This document shows, one piece after another, positions 37,836 through 51,100 of a DNA stretch of 64,000 nt. The stretch's first letter is position 1, and each line of letters opens with the position of its first letter. Made by a program: the position numbers and the translations under genes. Under the pieces are notes generated by a model. That model searched no databases. It was not told where the DNA came from and saw only the letters and a list, made by a program, of their open reading frames with translations. This stretch comes from Pyrocephalus nanus (lineage: Eukaryota; Chordata; Aves; Passeriformes; Tyrannidae): contig CM076270.1 of NCBI GenBank assembly GCA_038380795.1, positions 21,964,001-22,028,000 on the forward strand, written 5' to 3'.

Positions 37836-37851
37836 TGTTAATCAATTAACA
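37836..37851. promoter_or_regulatory. Perfect inverted repeat of a homeodomain site
   Basis: TGTTAAT-CA-ATTAACA is a perfect 7-bp inverted repeat with a 2-nt spacer. It is close to the HNF1 dimer site (GTTAAT-N-ATTAAC), which has a 1-nt spacer, so HNF1 binding would be imperfect; other dimeric homeodomain proteins are possible. Confidence 0.35.
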
Positions 37852-38494
37852 TATGTGTGTCTTTAATGAATCGGGATCAAGTAGGTAATTAAGTGTAAAC
37901 CTGAAAGAGTGGGCAAATACTGATCCTCTTTATAAAGACTTATTACTAGAAAACACACTGTAGAAGACAGGCTTTGTAGTTGTTTTACAGGTTCAGCAAG
38001 GTCAGAATATTTTTCCTCAATTATAAAAATACAAAATACTGTCTGACCTCATATTTAGTTACATTGCAGGGGCAGAATTCTAGTCCTTGTAGAGTTTTAA
38101 TTATAAGAAATTAAGAAAAATAGAACATTGCAGGGAAAAAAACAATTAAATGTGCTATGTTGAAAGACCACCACAGTATTCAAGTACACAATTTCAGTGG
38201 AAACAATGTACACATATTTATGGTATCTCTGAGCAGGACATGCAGTGACTTAAAGAGCCAGAAAAATTGAGTATGTCATGTAGATCTGACCTCATTCATG
38301 TTTGAACTCCAGAGATAAACTCCTCTCCCACCCTGTGCCTCAAATTTTGTGACAAGAGGTATTTATTCATCCAAAACAGTTTCTTTCGGGAAACGTGGCT
38401 TTGCTTCATGAATAGGCATAAAATTTACTGATAACTCTTACTTGGCACTATTAGCCCACTTTTAAACTTGTACAATGTTAAATGTAAAAAGGGC

Positions 38495-38610
38495 AGTACC
38501 TAATGGTTAAGGCAATAGTCTGGACACCTGGGTTGATTCCTATTCTGCAGAATTTGTCTTTGTCTGACTTTCTCCTGGAAGATGGGAAAGACTACATCTT
38601 CACCATGGAT
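38495..38610 (+). repeat. MIR-like SINE fossil (tRNA-related 5' part and core)
   Basis: TAATGGTTAAGGCAATAGTC, TGGACACCTGGGTTGATTCC and later CTGGAAGATGGGAAAGACTA keep the order of MIR: 'tagtggttaagagca', 'ctggagcc..cctgggttcgaatcc', then the core and 'aaaatggggataa'. The box-B-like GGGTTGATTCC reflects the tRNA-derived head. The copy is old and too diverged to be a tRNA gene. Confidence 0.65.
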
Positions 38611-40751
38611 GTAGTTTAAAGGTGGTCAAATGTTTAGTTCACAAGGTCCAAATGACTAACAAGGTAGTTATGGCTTTAGTAAACATTTGTAAGAACAAAA
38701 GGAATCTTAAACTGTTTATTGGTCTCATTCAGATCTGGAGTTTCATTGCAAGTTTTCATCTAAATACTGTACTCCATTTTGTGGTCAACTCTATAATTCC
38801 CATTAAGTCATTCTCCCAAAAAATTATTTCAGTACTTTCCCTTTTAATATGGGACAAGTGTAAGAGCAATATTGTTTATAAGACATTCAAACTTTCCATT
38901 AAGAACAGCATTACAAATACCTAGCTAGAGCATAAAATAATTGTGCTTTTCACTTCAGCTGTGCAAAACTAAACCCTTGAATTTGTGACAGCTGTATTAG
39001 CCTCTTAGGAGAAGATTCACAGGTATTTAAGCACCTTTATGGAGCAGAGGTATTACTCAGTGATTCACAAGACACTTATCCTGTAAGTGCTCTGGCACCC
39101 ACAGGACTACAGACATCTTTAAATTCAGTGTGCTTTTCTTAAGAGTGCAGAAAATAAGTTGGGTGTTTAAACCTTTCAGTCTGCAAAGCTGTTTCGAATT
39201 CTCAAGCATGGCAGCACTGAGCACTGCAGCCCTTCTAAGACTCACTCTTCATGTCCTCTCTCTGCTGAGTCATTGGGTTCGTTTTAGAAATTCTCATAAA
39301 ATTCTAACGTGGAAGCTGCAAGGAAAATCATATCGAATCAATTTGAAGTTTATCTTAATCACTGGATGACTGATGCCTTCTCAATTTCAAAATATTACTC
39401 CATTATCAATTACATTAAACATACACTGCTGAGAGACTCCATTTGGTTTGACTGATACGATGTCATTCACGATTTAACTGCGACATCAACCCATTTGTAA
39501 ATATGCTGAGGTCCATTGTCACGAAAAGCAGATAGCTATGTCATACTGTGCACTGGTCAAAGTGCACATAAAAATAAAACTACAGATCAAGCAGTAGTTT
39601 TTCCCTTTTAAACTATAAATTCTATCTGTTTCACACAGCATTTGACAAGTGTGCACCATTAGAGCCATCTCTTTTGTTTGAAAAAGTTAAATATAAAATA
39701 AGAGAAGCTTAAGGTAGTTCCTTAGACTGTGATCACAGTTTTCACTTCGGAATATTCAGAGCAACTTGAAACTTTTAGTGAGAGCTCCACCTGCACATTT
39801 TTTATTGCACTTATAGATGATACCATAGACAAGATTAACTGTCTTCATACTATTAATTCTCACTTTTATGTCCCATACCTCCATAGCACACACTCATCTT
39901 CCACAGTAAGCATATTTTACCATTTGTGGAAGTCAACCAGGTCAAGATCCTGACCTTTCCATTTTTAAATGCTGTTTTTCCATGATACTCTATACAAAGT
40001 GTATTTGGCATGGAGGATTGCATTCCAGGAGCCTTCTTTTTCTTTTCTAAACACATAGTCTGCCTGATTTTTCTACGGCCTGAAATGATTTATAGGATAG
40101 GTCTCATGACTTGTAAATTTTATTTTAAAATGCATTTGGCCTGCTACCTCACAGGTACAAATTCCCAGTGGAAATGAACTGAGGTGAGACATGAATGCAA
40201 CCATAACTGAATGGGTAATGCTTTTGGGTGAAAGCTGGAGATGTTTTGTCATATTTTCCTTTTTTACAAGCAGATGCTGCACAGATGTCTTTTCCTTCAT
40301 GAAAATGCAGAGTACATAGACTATAAGGTCCATGGTATAAAAATAAACAGCAAAACCAGCCAACCTCTGCCAAACCTCTTGGGCACTGAAAATGCTGTCA
40401 ACTTACTTGAAAAGGGAGAGAATAACCATAACCAAAGAATGAAGCGGGCAATAGAAGTAAGGCAGAAAGCCCAGGATACAGTTGACATTTTAATAAAGGT
40501 TTCAATAGAGTAGAGGTCCAGTTCAGAGCAGTAGGAAGCAATGGCTGAGCCTACCACAGCTCACTTCTTGGGTTGCTTGCTTGGGATGCAGGAAGATGCC
40601 TACAGCGATGTCTTGCTGTCCTGGTGGGAAACAACTGCCCTGGAGACTGGAAACTCTGCATGGATTGAAAAGGATAAATGTATGGGACAGGATTCAGTAC
40701 TTTCCTCTGTGGAGGAAAGAATTCTTTTTTTCTTTCTTGCTCCACTTGAGC

Positions 40752-40802
40752 AAAAAAAAAAAAAAAAAAATGGAAGAGAAATGGAAGAAAAATGGAAGAA
40801 AT
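40752..40802. repeat. Poly-A tract followed by ATGGAAGAA-type repeats
   Basis: Nineteen A are followed by three loose copies of TGGAAGAAA. It is a simple repeat that inserts a Lys-rich segment into the overlapping chance ORF. Confidence 0.85.
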
Positions 40803-42881
40803 CTGACTGCCAGAGTTTGCAGTCAGAAGACTCAGCTTGTGGCAGAGATTGTACAGGGAATGCATCCACCACCTTGCACATCCCTAATTACAGCCAGAAA
40901 CTGCAGCCTGTGGCTTCTCCCTCTATCTTTGCCTTCTCCCCACTATTGAATTCTGCCCATGCAGGTGAAGGAATTGTCCTCAAATGTTGCAGGAAAAGCA
41001 GAGGCCTTTCCTCTGCTCCCTCTAAGACTGCTGTTCTACCACCATGCCAGAAAAATGACTGGGACCCCACAGCACCAATCCAAGCCCCCAGGACCATCTG
41101 GCTGAGCCACATCAGGCTTCTCTGCCTCCAGTTCAGTCTAATCCCTACCACAAACACTCACACACCCTGCTCCTCAGAGCAGAAACTTGGTCACATCATG
41201 TGGTTTTGGGGTAAGTTTTGTTCTCTCTTTCTCCTCCTGCCTCTCACACAAAGTGGCTGAAACCACTTTTGGTTTAGCTACATGCACAAATTCTCACATG
41301 AGACCGAGTCTCCCCACTCACTTTGCCACCAAAATGCAGAAAAGTTTAGGGTGACTCCCACAGCCCCTCTGTAATCTCGTCTGGACACTGCAAAAACACT
41401 ATTGCCAGAGCTGGTTTGGTTGAGGAAAGCACTGAAATGGATGCAATCTGGCATTCTGTAAAACATCTACAGACCTGCATTTTCCAAGCTAGAACACTCT
41501 TGGTCCCACCCCCGCTTCTGAGTCAGAAGAATTGAACAAAGTGCTACACCATAAACATGTGTCAGGAAAAAAATGTAAACAGGCATTCTGAAATCTACTT
41601 TCTAGGGTTTATTTTGCCAAAATTTACTGCTTTGTTCTTCCCTTACAGAGGAGCTTGTAGAATAAAAAGGGAAATAATTCTATTCCCTGTCTCCCTCCTA
41701 TTCAGTCACAAATAGGTAAAATATAAAAAAAAATCTCAACAACTCACAAGGATGCATTGCCAGAAGAAAGAGGGAGAACAGTCATCACTGAAGTATAAAT
41801 TCTTTGCCTAGAAGTTGATTATAACCAATTTATGTAAGCAAAAATCCTAAGTTTCATCTACTTTCTCTAAGTGTAGAACCTGCCACTGTGTCTTATTTTC
41901 TTGCACCACATAAAGTTTGTACGCCTTCAAGAAATCATTGATGTTTACAAACAGCAACACCAGATTGGCAATAGGCTTAATTTTAATTTTGACATTAAAA
42001 ATTTAAAATAATTCCATTTTAAACAAAAATCCTTTTCGCCTATCCAGCCATAAGGCCAATATGAGGTCAAGTTCAGATTGTAACTCATCTGATCTAAATG
42101 AAAGCAGCAGGCTGTGTGAGCATATTACACACTGGAGAATCAAATGTCTTCTTTCTGATAGATTTCTTGAATTTTTGGGGTGTATGATAACATCTATAAA
42201 TAAAAGTTCTTATACAGTAACAGAGTACAAAGATACTAATACTAGAAAGTGATTTGTTATAAAATGAAAGGACAGATGGGCACCATAGCTACATAACATC
42301 TTATGGAGAGAGCTACCCATGGAGACCAACTGAAAATCTGAGCAGGAACTTTTGCCAGCATCAGCCAATGTAAAATAATTCTGCCCCATGGACTGTAACC
42401 ATGCCAGGTGCCAACATCTCTGCTTTTTGTGTACTCATAAATAAACGCATTCAACAAGATGGAATAAGAAGTACTCTGCTGAGGGTAACTATATACTTCA
42501 TGTAATGAGAGAAGAGTGTTAAAACCTGGCTGGCAACTGTACTCTGAAGCTGTTATCAGATTCTTGATTTTAGTCAATAGTAACGGTGTTACCATCGACA
42601 TGTAGTTGATCACGTTATTGAGACCGACCAGATCTCATTAAAGCTAATAGGACTAAATCCACTAACTCCACTGGACTCTCACACTCTCCACTGCATAAGC
42701 AAAATGATTCCAACTTACTCACTATTGAACTATATTTTCAATATGAGGGACAAACTCTCTCCTGGAATGTACACACATATTCTCATTCACCTTCCACAGA
42801 TGTTAAATTAAAGTGGCAGGGGGTAAAGATGCAGCCATTAACGTCTAAGAGAAGATTTTTACAATAATTACCACCTCCTTT

Positions 42882-42946
42882 TATATACAAAGTATATACT
42901 TTATTTATATATATAAATATATATTTATTTATATACTTTATATATA
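42882..42946. repeat. AT-rich cruciform-type inverted repeat
   Basis: Arms at 42882-42898 and 42930-42946 are complementary at 16 of 17 positions across a 31-nt loop. The left arm overlaps a perfect palindrome, AAAGTATATACTTT (42889-42902), and the loop holds TTTATATATATAAA. Almost all bases are A or T. Confidence 0.8.
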
Positions 42947-44429
42947 ATATTTATCATCTGTGCAGTGGAACACAGAGTCCCTCCAGTCCGACCCACCAGA
43001 TGCAGAAAACTAAGTTTAAAAGAAGCCCTTCCCTGTTACCTCCAGCAGTGGAAACAGTCATGTGGAATGTTCTTGGCCCAACTTTTGCCCTCATAATGAA
43101 CCCATTTTGACCATAATAATAAACCACCTGTTTTTTCAAATTCACTTACTCTACCTCTATTATTAGTTGTGACAGGTCACTGTAACATCCAGGCCCAAGT
43201 GAGGTTCCACTACAGAGCTGCTGTTACTCATGAATTTATAAGGCAACAAGCTACTACTGGGAATGACTCACAGGTGGATCAGAGACAAGGAAACAGAAAT
43301 TCTTCTACCCACATTTGGAGAGTTTATGGGACAGGAAAACTGGAAACCCTCTGGCACAACAAGCAGCAGGTACTGTTCAGAGAAGGTACCATTTTCATAA
43401 ACAACGGTTCTTAAAAGAAGACTACATTCAGAAAGCTGAAAAAAGATGCAAATTTAAATGGTAACACCTAAAGGAGCCCCAAAGCCATCAGAAAATACAA
43501 GTTGCAGGCTTGCATTAGTGAACTACCTGGGACTTTGATACTGCACATGTACACGGGCATTTACTGTGTATGTATTTCTCCTAGAGAAGAGGGCTGAGTA
43601 GCCAGATATCAAAATCTAAAAATAAATCTCTCTAGCATCAGCATCTGCCTATATGGTACACTGTCCAGGTGGCTTTGGTTGCACCCCTGGGCCCATCACA
43701 ATTAGACTGCTGCTCTTTTTTCTCAGTTTCTCTGTCTTCCTTAAAGATCATTTCTTCGACTTTGGAACAAGACATTTCTTCCTGGTTTAGCCATAAGATG
43801 ACAGAAATCTGTGCTACTTAATAACACCTTTGAGAGATAATAACAAAAACATCAGGGGCTAACATCAGGATTACTTTTATGACTAGAATGTAATTATTTA
43901 TGACTAATGGCACGTTAATAATTACAGTTCTCTGAATTCCCAGTTTAACATGCAGGGAGTCCCCGACTGTGTCCTTAAATGTTATTTTATGTGGTTCCCA
44001 ACAGCTTAAAACTTCTAGGCCCACTTTCTCATCAAATCACACTTACACAGAAGTGGAATGATGCATGCAAATCAGGCATAACACATGCCATAAACAAAAC
44101 CGTGGATATTAGAATCATTCCCTCCCCATAGGCTCACAGTGTAAAGTCCCTCTTTAAATCTCTTTCCCCACACACAGATTTCACTTTGGGGGGTGACACT
44201 TGAGTTTCTGTCAGCTGATTAGTCACAGGTGGGAGATAAGCTCTGTCCCAGTAAATGGTTTCCCACCTATAGCGAAAGTTACAATGAGATGATTAAATCA
44301 GAAAGAAAATTAATAATCCATTAATACTAAAACCCCAATTCTCTTGTCATTATTTATTCCATTTTACACTCTTTTTTTACCTCAACTTGCCTCAGACTCG
44401 GTAGAAGCCTTTGTGTAGAAAAGGCATGT

Positions 44430-45170
44430 ATGGTCATAGGGGTCATGAGATGTCATCTAGTTTACCTCTCTTTTTGGAGGCAGGGCCAAGGATACTTCCA
44501 GCGTTTGTTGTTATGTCCAATACCCTCTGCCTTTTTTTCTGTCTGGACTAAACTCTCTAGATTTTCTCTTCACTAGGAGATTTACCTTTACAGTAACATC
44601 CCTGTCTTGGTGCTCCCATCCAGGTATCAGACACTCCTGTATCTTTCTGCTGCTTACCTGGTTCCTCTCCTGTTTTGTAGTTGGGCACGTAATTTCTCCA
44701 AAATGCAATGTTTTGGACTTGGACTGAATGCCAAGTGGTGAATTTCAGACCATTTCTTAAGCGTCTGAATGTTGTTATTTTCTGAATCAAAGCACTGCAG
44801 CCCTTCCCTGCACAGCATCGTCTACAAATGTTAACAGACAATCTTAGTTCTGCTCTTACACCAGTAGTGAGAATGTTAATTACAGTTAAGCTGAGGACAG
44901 CTTCCTCTTGACATTTCCTTCTGTTTTAGCCAGCCAAATGACACCTAACCTTTGGACAGTTTTCAACGGGTTGTGTACTCAGCTAATGATGATTTCATCC
45001 AGAGCCTGCTGCCTTAGTCTGTTTATGAGAATGTCACGTGGGAATGTGTTGTGAGTGTGCCTCCTATCAGATATAGCACGACCCTGCTCTGGAAGGTCAG
45101 CTGGTCTGTCAAAGAAGAAAATTTCACTGCCTGAAAGCAAATGCTTTGACAGATCTATTGCTCACGCAAT
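44430..45170 (-). repeat. Ancient CR1/L3-type LINE fragment, antisense to the given strand
   Basis: Reading the plus strand, the order GGTCATGAGATGTCATCTAG, CAGGGCCAAGG, GCAGCCCTTCCCTGCACAGC, ATCGTCTACAAATG, CTTGACATTTCCTTCT, GTTTATGAGAATGTCACGTG and GTCTGTCAAAGAAGAAAATT follows the reverse complement of the 3' UTR and C-terminal reverse-transcriptase region of CR1/L3 LINEs. The familiar words there are 'catctagtccaacc', 'catctgcaaat', 'atgagaatgtcacgtgggact' and 'gtcaaagaaggaaat'. About 740 bp survive with many indels and stops, so it is a dead copy. The reverse transcriptase itself is not intact. Confidence 0.78.
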
Positions 45171-45179
45171 CTGGGCTAC

Positions 45180-48100
45180 ACAGTGCACAGAGAAAAAACA
45201 AGATGCAAAACCCCCCACAGATTTATATGCCTCTCCTCTTCAGAGTAAATGCCAGTACCTCTAGTTTTTCATTCCCTCCCTGTCTCAGTTCTTCTTTGAT
45301 TGCTGCACACACCTAAAAGGCAACAGTATTCCAGCTTTCTACTGCTGCAGTGAAATAGAGACACTTGAGCTCGTATGCTCCCACCTGTCCCATATCCTCT
45401 GCCCAGCCTGTGACCATGTCCAAGTGCAGCTCCAGAACCCCGCTGCTTTTTGGTGACTGATACAAAGACACACAGTAATAAGGGACTGAAGAATCCCCAG
45501 GAAAAGTGGAAAGGTGCTGCAGACTGTAATGTCTTGCTGTGCTGCAGACACTGAGGTCTGTAGGCTGGACATCTCAACCCCATAGACAGAGATTAGGGCT
45601 TCGTCCTGGCAGAGAGGGACTCATGAACTCCTGAACAGAAAGCTGAGCTGGGGTTTCCAGCATTTCAGATGCATGCCCTACCCATGGGGCTGCTGGATGA
45701 GGCGTGCATGCTGTTTCCTTTCACTGCTGAGGGATGGTCTCCACAGGAACCATGCCTCAACCTGTCAGGCAGATTTGGAAAGTATTAGACTCTGTACTCT
45801 GCAGGTGAGTAAGCCAGAAGGATGAAGACTGTGAATCCTAAAAGGGTCTAAGCATTACTTTTGTGCACTGGTACTTAAAACTGCCTAAAATTGGAGATTC
45901 TGGGGCATCCCAAGAAGCCAACATGTGATCATTTAGGGCACTGGTATAAGTTTGGACAGCAGCAGGAGACTAGCAGAGTCAAAGTCTTCAGAATGTTAAT
46001 TTTGTAGGGAAGTAGCAGTCATGTATTTCAGCTTTAAGTGGTGTTAAATCCCATGGTTGGTCAGTGAGATTTTTATGCTCTGCTGCTTTTATCTCTTTTG
46101 CTAAGTGCAAATACAGGATAAAGGTCCAGAGTGGAAGCAGAGACCTGGAGGGGAGAAGAGAGCTAGGCACGGGTTTAAAGTAGTAAAATGAGCAGAAATA
46201 TCTAATCAGTGATGCACCTATCCAAAGTAGCTAAATAAGGACATAGAACAATAGACAAAACAATTCCTGTAGAACTGTGTTAAGGAAGAGCATCAAGGAA
46301 CAAACAATACAAGTTTGTTATGTTCCTGTTAAGGTCAAAATCTGTCTGTTTTACAAGGAATATTGAGCACTTCACCTACTGAGACCACTGCATACACTGT
46401 TCTCCAGTTTGTAGCCAGCATTGTATTTGTCCATGAGTGGGAATAGCACAGAAGGGCTGAAAGGAGTCCAGCACAGCTCAGCCATCAGGAGCTAAAGCAC
46501 TGATCATACTCATGCTTCAAGTTAAGAGGTGTTCAGGTTTCTAGAGATTCTGTACTTGTGTGTCTGCCAGTCAATGGAACTTAATATACTGGTTGAGGAT
46601 TTCCTTAATAAAAAAGATTCTGTTGAGAGATGAGGGCAATAGGACAACAAAAGGCCTGGAATGAGACAACTTCCATTAACAGTGGAGAATTTGGGATTAT
46701 GGTGGAATCATATCAAACACAAAACTCCTGCAACGCTTAAATAAAGGCATGAGATCCTGCACTGCACCACCAAGAGAACGGGGTCCCTTTCCCAAAGAGT
46801 TTCTGCAGTATCATTCTCCATACCTGCACTGTTACCATCTCAGAGTGCTACATGCAGTTTGTAGAGTCATGGTAGAAATTGGTGTTTGTACATGCCTTAC
46901 AGCTCTAAAACATTTAGCTAGAATGTTCCATTACTGTAACATTTCGCCATTCTTGTATATGACTCCTGGAAGATCAAGGATTTTAAGTCAGAGCCTAAGA
47001 AATATACCCTTCTCCCACACACATTGTCTTTATGTGTATATAGGACAGCAACATTCAAGAGTTGTCCTGCTGGCAACACAAACATTGGAGATTAAAGTAA
47101 TATGCAATATGCTGGAAATAAAAGTTTTTCCCAGTGAGAGCTTTTTAAAAAGAAATATCATACGCTTTAAAATCTTACATTTCTTTCATTTAAAAATCAG
47201 AAGGGAAAAAGACAGATTTCTTAGAATTTGGAATGTTGTACAATTATTTAGTTCACATTAAACTTGGCATATCATTGGGTAAATTAGCCCTGTTGATACC
47301 ATCTTGCTGCTGATATGTTTCATGTCTAGTTTTATATTAGACACCACATATTAGTCACAACAGCCCACTTCCCCCCAGTTTTACTTGCAAGTATAATTGA
47401 CTACATTTAGTCTATATTTAACCCTCCATATTGTTTGTTGCCCAACCTATGGATACAACAGGCTGCCTTCCAAGCTTTTCATCTAATGTTTTCAAACTTT
47501 CTCTGAAGTTCTGAGGCTACATACATATAAACACAAATTCCACACGCATACACACACTGCAGAAACATCAGTATTTAAGTCAGAAAATAACACTAACAAG
47601 GTGAAAAACAAGTGCATCTCATTCTTCAGTGGGGCATCTCCTCTTAATACAGATTGATAAGAAAAACGAAGCAGGATATTACTTTCCAAACGGTCAATAT
47701 CGGAATACAATACTTTCAGGTATGAAGGGAAGACTTGAAGGCAGGAAATTTGGTTTGGGGTTTCAGCCTTGGCATAGATTTTTATTGCAAAAACAATAGT
47801 GAACTACTTTGGAAAGGATCAAAAATCCGCTTAAAAAAGAAGCTGTGCTATTTGACACAGAATACTTCAGCATTCTCGCAGAACGCCAAAATACAAGGAT
47901 ATGTTCAATTTTTTTTGGTACATGTTCTCTTTTCTGTATTTCCAGAAATCCTAGCTGGTTTTGTACAATGGTAGGACTTCACCAAGAGAGAAGTTTCTGC
48001 TGCTGGTAGCCAAAGGAACGGGAAACATGGGTTTGAAATCTCTCAAGAAGGGGAAAAGCTTTTCTAACCCACTATTTTCTACACAATCAATCCAAATGCA

Positions 48101-51100
48101 AAATACCATAAGGCAAAATGGTTTGAAGAGAACAATTTAGGGCAAGGAATTCCTGAATAACCTTTTGCTTAAGAAAAGTGTCTTGAAACAAACACTTGGC
48201 CACAGCTGACCCTGCTCCTGTGCACTCCATGTGCTCTGAGGAACTTGTTATTAGACAATTACCAAACTGAGCAGGGCTGGCTGTGTTGCTCAGATGCTTC
48301 AGCAGCAGTTTGGCAGGGTTTGCACTTCAGTCACCCAAGCTCCACCTGGTTGCATGCTGGGTGGCAAATCCCTTTTTGGGCACCAGTTTTAAATTGCTGC
48401 AGTGTTCAGACACAGCTGATCATCAGCAGATGCTCCAGGAAAGCCCACAGGCTCAGAATTTAACAAGCAGATTGGTGTCACCTCCTCCTAACTCTTAGTA
48501 GCCTCCAAACAGATTTTAAACCACTTGGCACTCTGTTTTCAAGACAAAAGGTGGGAAAGAAACAATGGTCTGCTTTTTCAAAAAGGCAAACATTAGAACA
48601 TTTCTCTAGAGTCAGTGGCCTAGAAAAATGTATATATCATCTTCTGTGCCAGATTTGCTGCACGTTCTTAAGGAAGGTGTAACCCATTACCAACAGTCTA
48701 CCCACAAGCTTTGCATTTTCTTTCACAAACTTAAAAGTCCTCCTTATTTCCACAATGAAATCCCATCCCTCTCTCAGCTCTTCAGTACTAGTCAAAGTAC
48801 TATATAACTGTGCTTGCAAAGCACGCAAATCACACTGATTGGGAAAGCTGGGCTGGGTGCAGGGTGGCACAGGGGGGAAACAGAAGTCCCACTGCTTCAG
48901 AAGTGGGAAGGAAGAGACACTGGGCACAGCTGCAGCTGTGGGCTGGCACTACTCTGTGCCTGGTTGTGACCTGGGTGTTCCCATAAGAGCAGTTATTTTA
49001 TAAGGAAGTGAAGAAAGAAAGAAAAGAACAAAGGCATAAACCCTGAATTTTAAGGTCTCTCTTTAGCTTCAGAACTCTTATGCCTCACACTACATACTTC
49101 AGATTTGATCCAGCCATTTTCCCCCTTCACAGTCTTAAAATGCTTTCCATATGTTTAACATTCTTCTAATGTATTTTCCATCCATATAATGCATTGTCTA
49201 TCCTATTTCTATGCAGCCATTTTGTCTAATCAGCAGGACACTCTCTCTGATCCAATAACTAATTTGCCAGCATTAGGCTCAAACTCCTGTTATCTAAGAG
49301 TGCTCCTATTACTAAGAGTAATTTGCTAATATACTAAAGGTAGCACTGCAGATGCTGGTGTCCTTGCTTTTGCAATATTAATTACTAAGAATCATATTCC
49401 ACAATGCTCTAGGTTACAGCTGCCCCAAAACATATGCTTATAATTTCCTCCTGGGTTGAAACTTCTCCAGCATAAATTATTTTCTTGTGATCCCAATCTG
49501 TGTAAGTGTTCTGGTGCCCAGGACAGTCTGAAGTATATTGGATTGCATTTGTTGCAATTTAGCAGTCCTTGTTGATTAATAGCTCTTAACTCATCTCCTC
49601 ACACAATTTCCTCCAAGTATTCAGATAATCCATCTTCCACTGCCAGTGTTAAATTAAAGCATCATCTTCCCTTTAGAGAATATCATGGAGAGGCTCCCAC
49701 TCCCCAGAACTAATATACTATTTCATACCTCTGTATCCTACTTCTTACTCATGCAATCCACAGCCCTAATGAACTTCTATTGTTCCCCTTTGGGAGCTTT
49801 TCATCCTCCAGACCATTCTCTTCAGAACAAACACTCAGAGGTCCAAACAGGGAAATAAGTGTCTTACTCTGGTTTGGTTATTGGTACCAAAATGAGCAGA
49901 GAACATCTCAGGCTCAGACAAGTAAGCAGGCAGCAGGGCATGGAAGTACTGTGGGAAGAGCAGGACTTTTCAAACATATCCTGCCACCCCTTGGCTGCCT
50001 TCCAGACCCACAGCACTTCTGGAACTACACTCACATGAGCTCTCCCTCTGGAGCACACGGTCTGTAAACCACTTCCCTTATGTTGCCATCCAACTTACAG
50101 CTTTCCACACTTAACACCATGCCAGACAGGCTTCTTAATATGAGCCTTCAGAGAGGTACAGGCTGCTGGCTTCAGCTCCTTGAAGGCAGTCTTCAGAAAA
50201 GGAATTAGGTTATGTGATGTATCTTGAGTGGGCTCAGCCAAACACCAATTGATAGCAAACCTATCACATCAGGCTCTTCCCAGGAAATCACTGCCGGGCT
50301 GGCAGCATGGTCTGATCAGCAGAGGTGATTGGTAAATCAAAGGGTGCCAGCATTAGGTCTTGGGATGGTGAGGTGGACCTGTACGAAATGCAGAGCACTC
50401 TCATCTCTGACAGACCCAATAATCAGGGAAAACTAATGCAGGTAAGGATGGCTGGAAGGAAGTGCCCGTGTCCCCTCTCTGGTGTGGAGGCAGACTGCTG
50501 CACTCTCCTTTCAGACTAAACCTAAAAAAATGCTTCTTCCTTTTTTCTTCTCTGGTGTCTGTTATAGGAACTACAGAAGCATGTTCTCATTCTCTAATGC
50601 TGACCCTGTAGGAACACAAATCACCGCCAGATTGGGCTCTGCTATTCCAAAGGTCTTCACACGACGGCAGGCGTTACTCAATAGTACTGTGATGGATTTA
50701 ACATGGAAAAATCAGACACAGGACAAAGAACTACAGTTAGTACTAGTGATCTGTGTAGTCCTAAAATGAGAATTTTTTTTAATTCAAATGTGAAAGGCAA
50801 AATAAGTTACCCAGCAGAGTACTTATGAGCTCCCTCTTGAGGCCTGAGGCTTGAACTTGAAGGTGACTGAGGGGACTGGTGAAGTCAGAACAGGAGAGCA
50901 ATGCTTATCTTTCAATGGTTTTTTTATGCTAGGTTTTTGTCCTCAGCTCCTGTTCAAGTACACTGGACTAGAAAGCATGAAACCCTCTGGAGTGATTTTC
51001 ATAGCCTATAATTTTGGAGCTGCTTTAAATGAAGTACACTAGGACAGCTTCTGGAGAGACTATGAGCTTTCCCAGATCCTTTGACTAACACTGACTTAAT

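Larger units (their letters stand above)
33610..38480. other. Upstream flank of DOCK10, no gene seen
   Basis: This intergenic DNA lies upstream of the island. I see a 22-bp two-copy tandem repeat at 35929-35972, an ATGCAAAT octamer at 37043-37050 and a homeodomain-type inverted repeat at 37836-37851. There is no ORF of interest. Confidence 0.55.
38620..44420. other. Intergenic stretch, no gene seen
   Basis: The longest ORF here (40541-41260, plus strand, 239 codons) runs through a 19-base A tract and a short ATGGAAGA-type repeat. It shows no domain, signal peptide or recognisable family and I treat it as chance. An A+T-rich, repeat-free segment at 39450-39600 may be a conserved non-coding element. 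Confidence 0.5.

Noticed and set aside
38515..38540. Box-B-like GGGTTGATTCC suggesting a tRNA gene
   Set aside because: No cloverleaf can be drawn and no proper box A is present. It fits the tRNA-derived head of an old SINE.
40541..41260. 239-codon plus-strand ORF
   Set aside because: It runs through a poly-A tract and a simple repeat, shows no domain or signal peptide, and other frames in the same region are also open for over 90 codons.
46749..47261. 170-codon plus-strand ORF
   Set aside because: No family features. Its length is within what chance gives in a 64-kb window.
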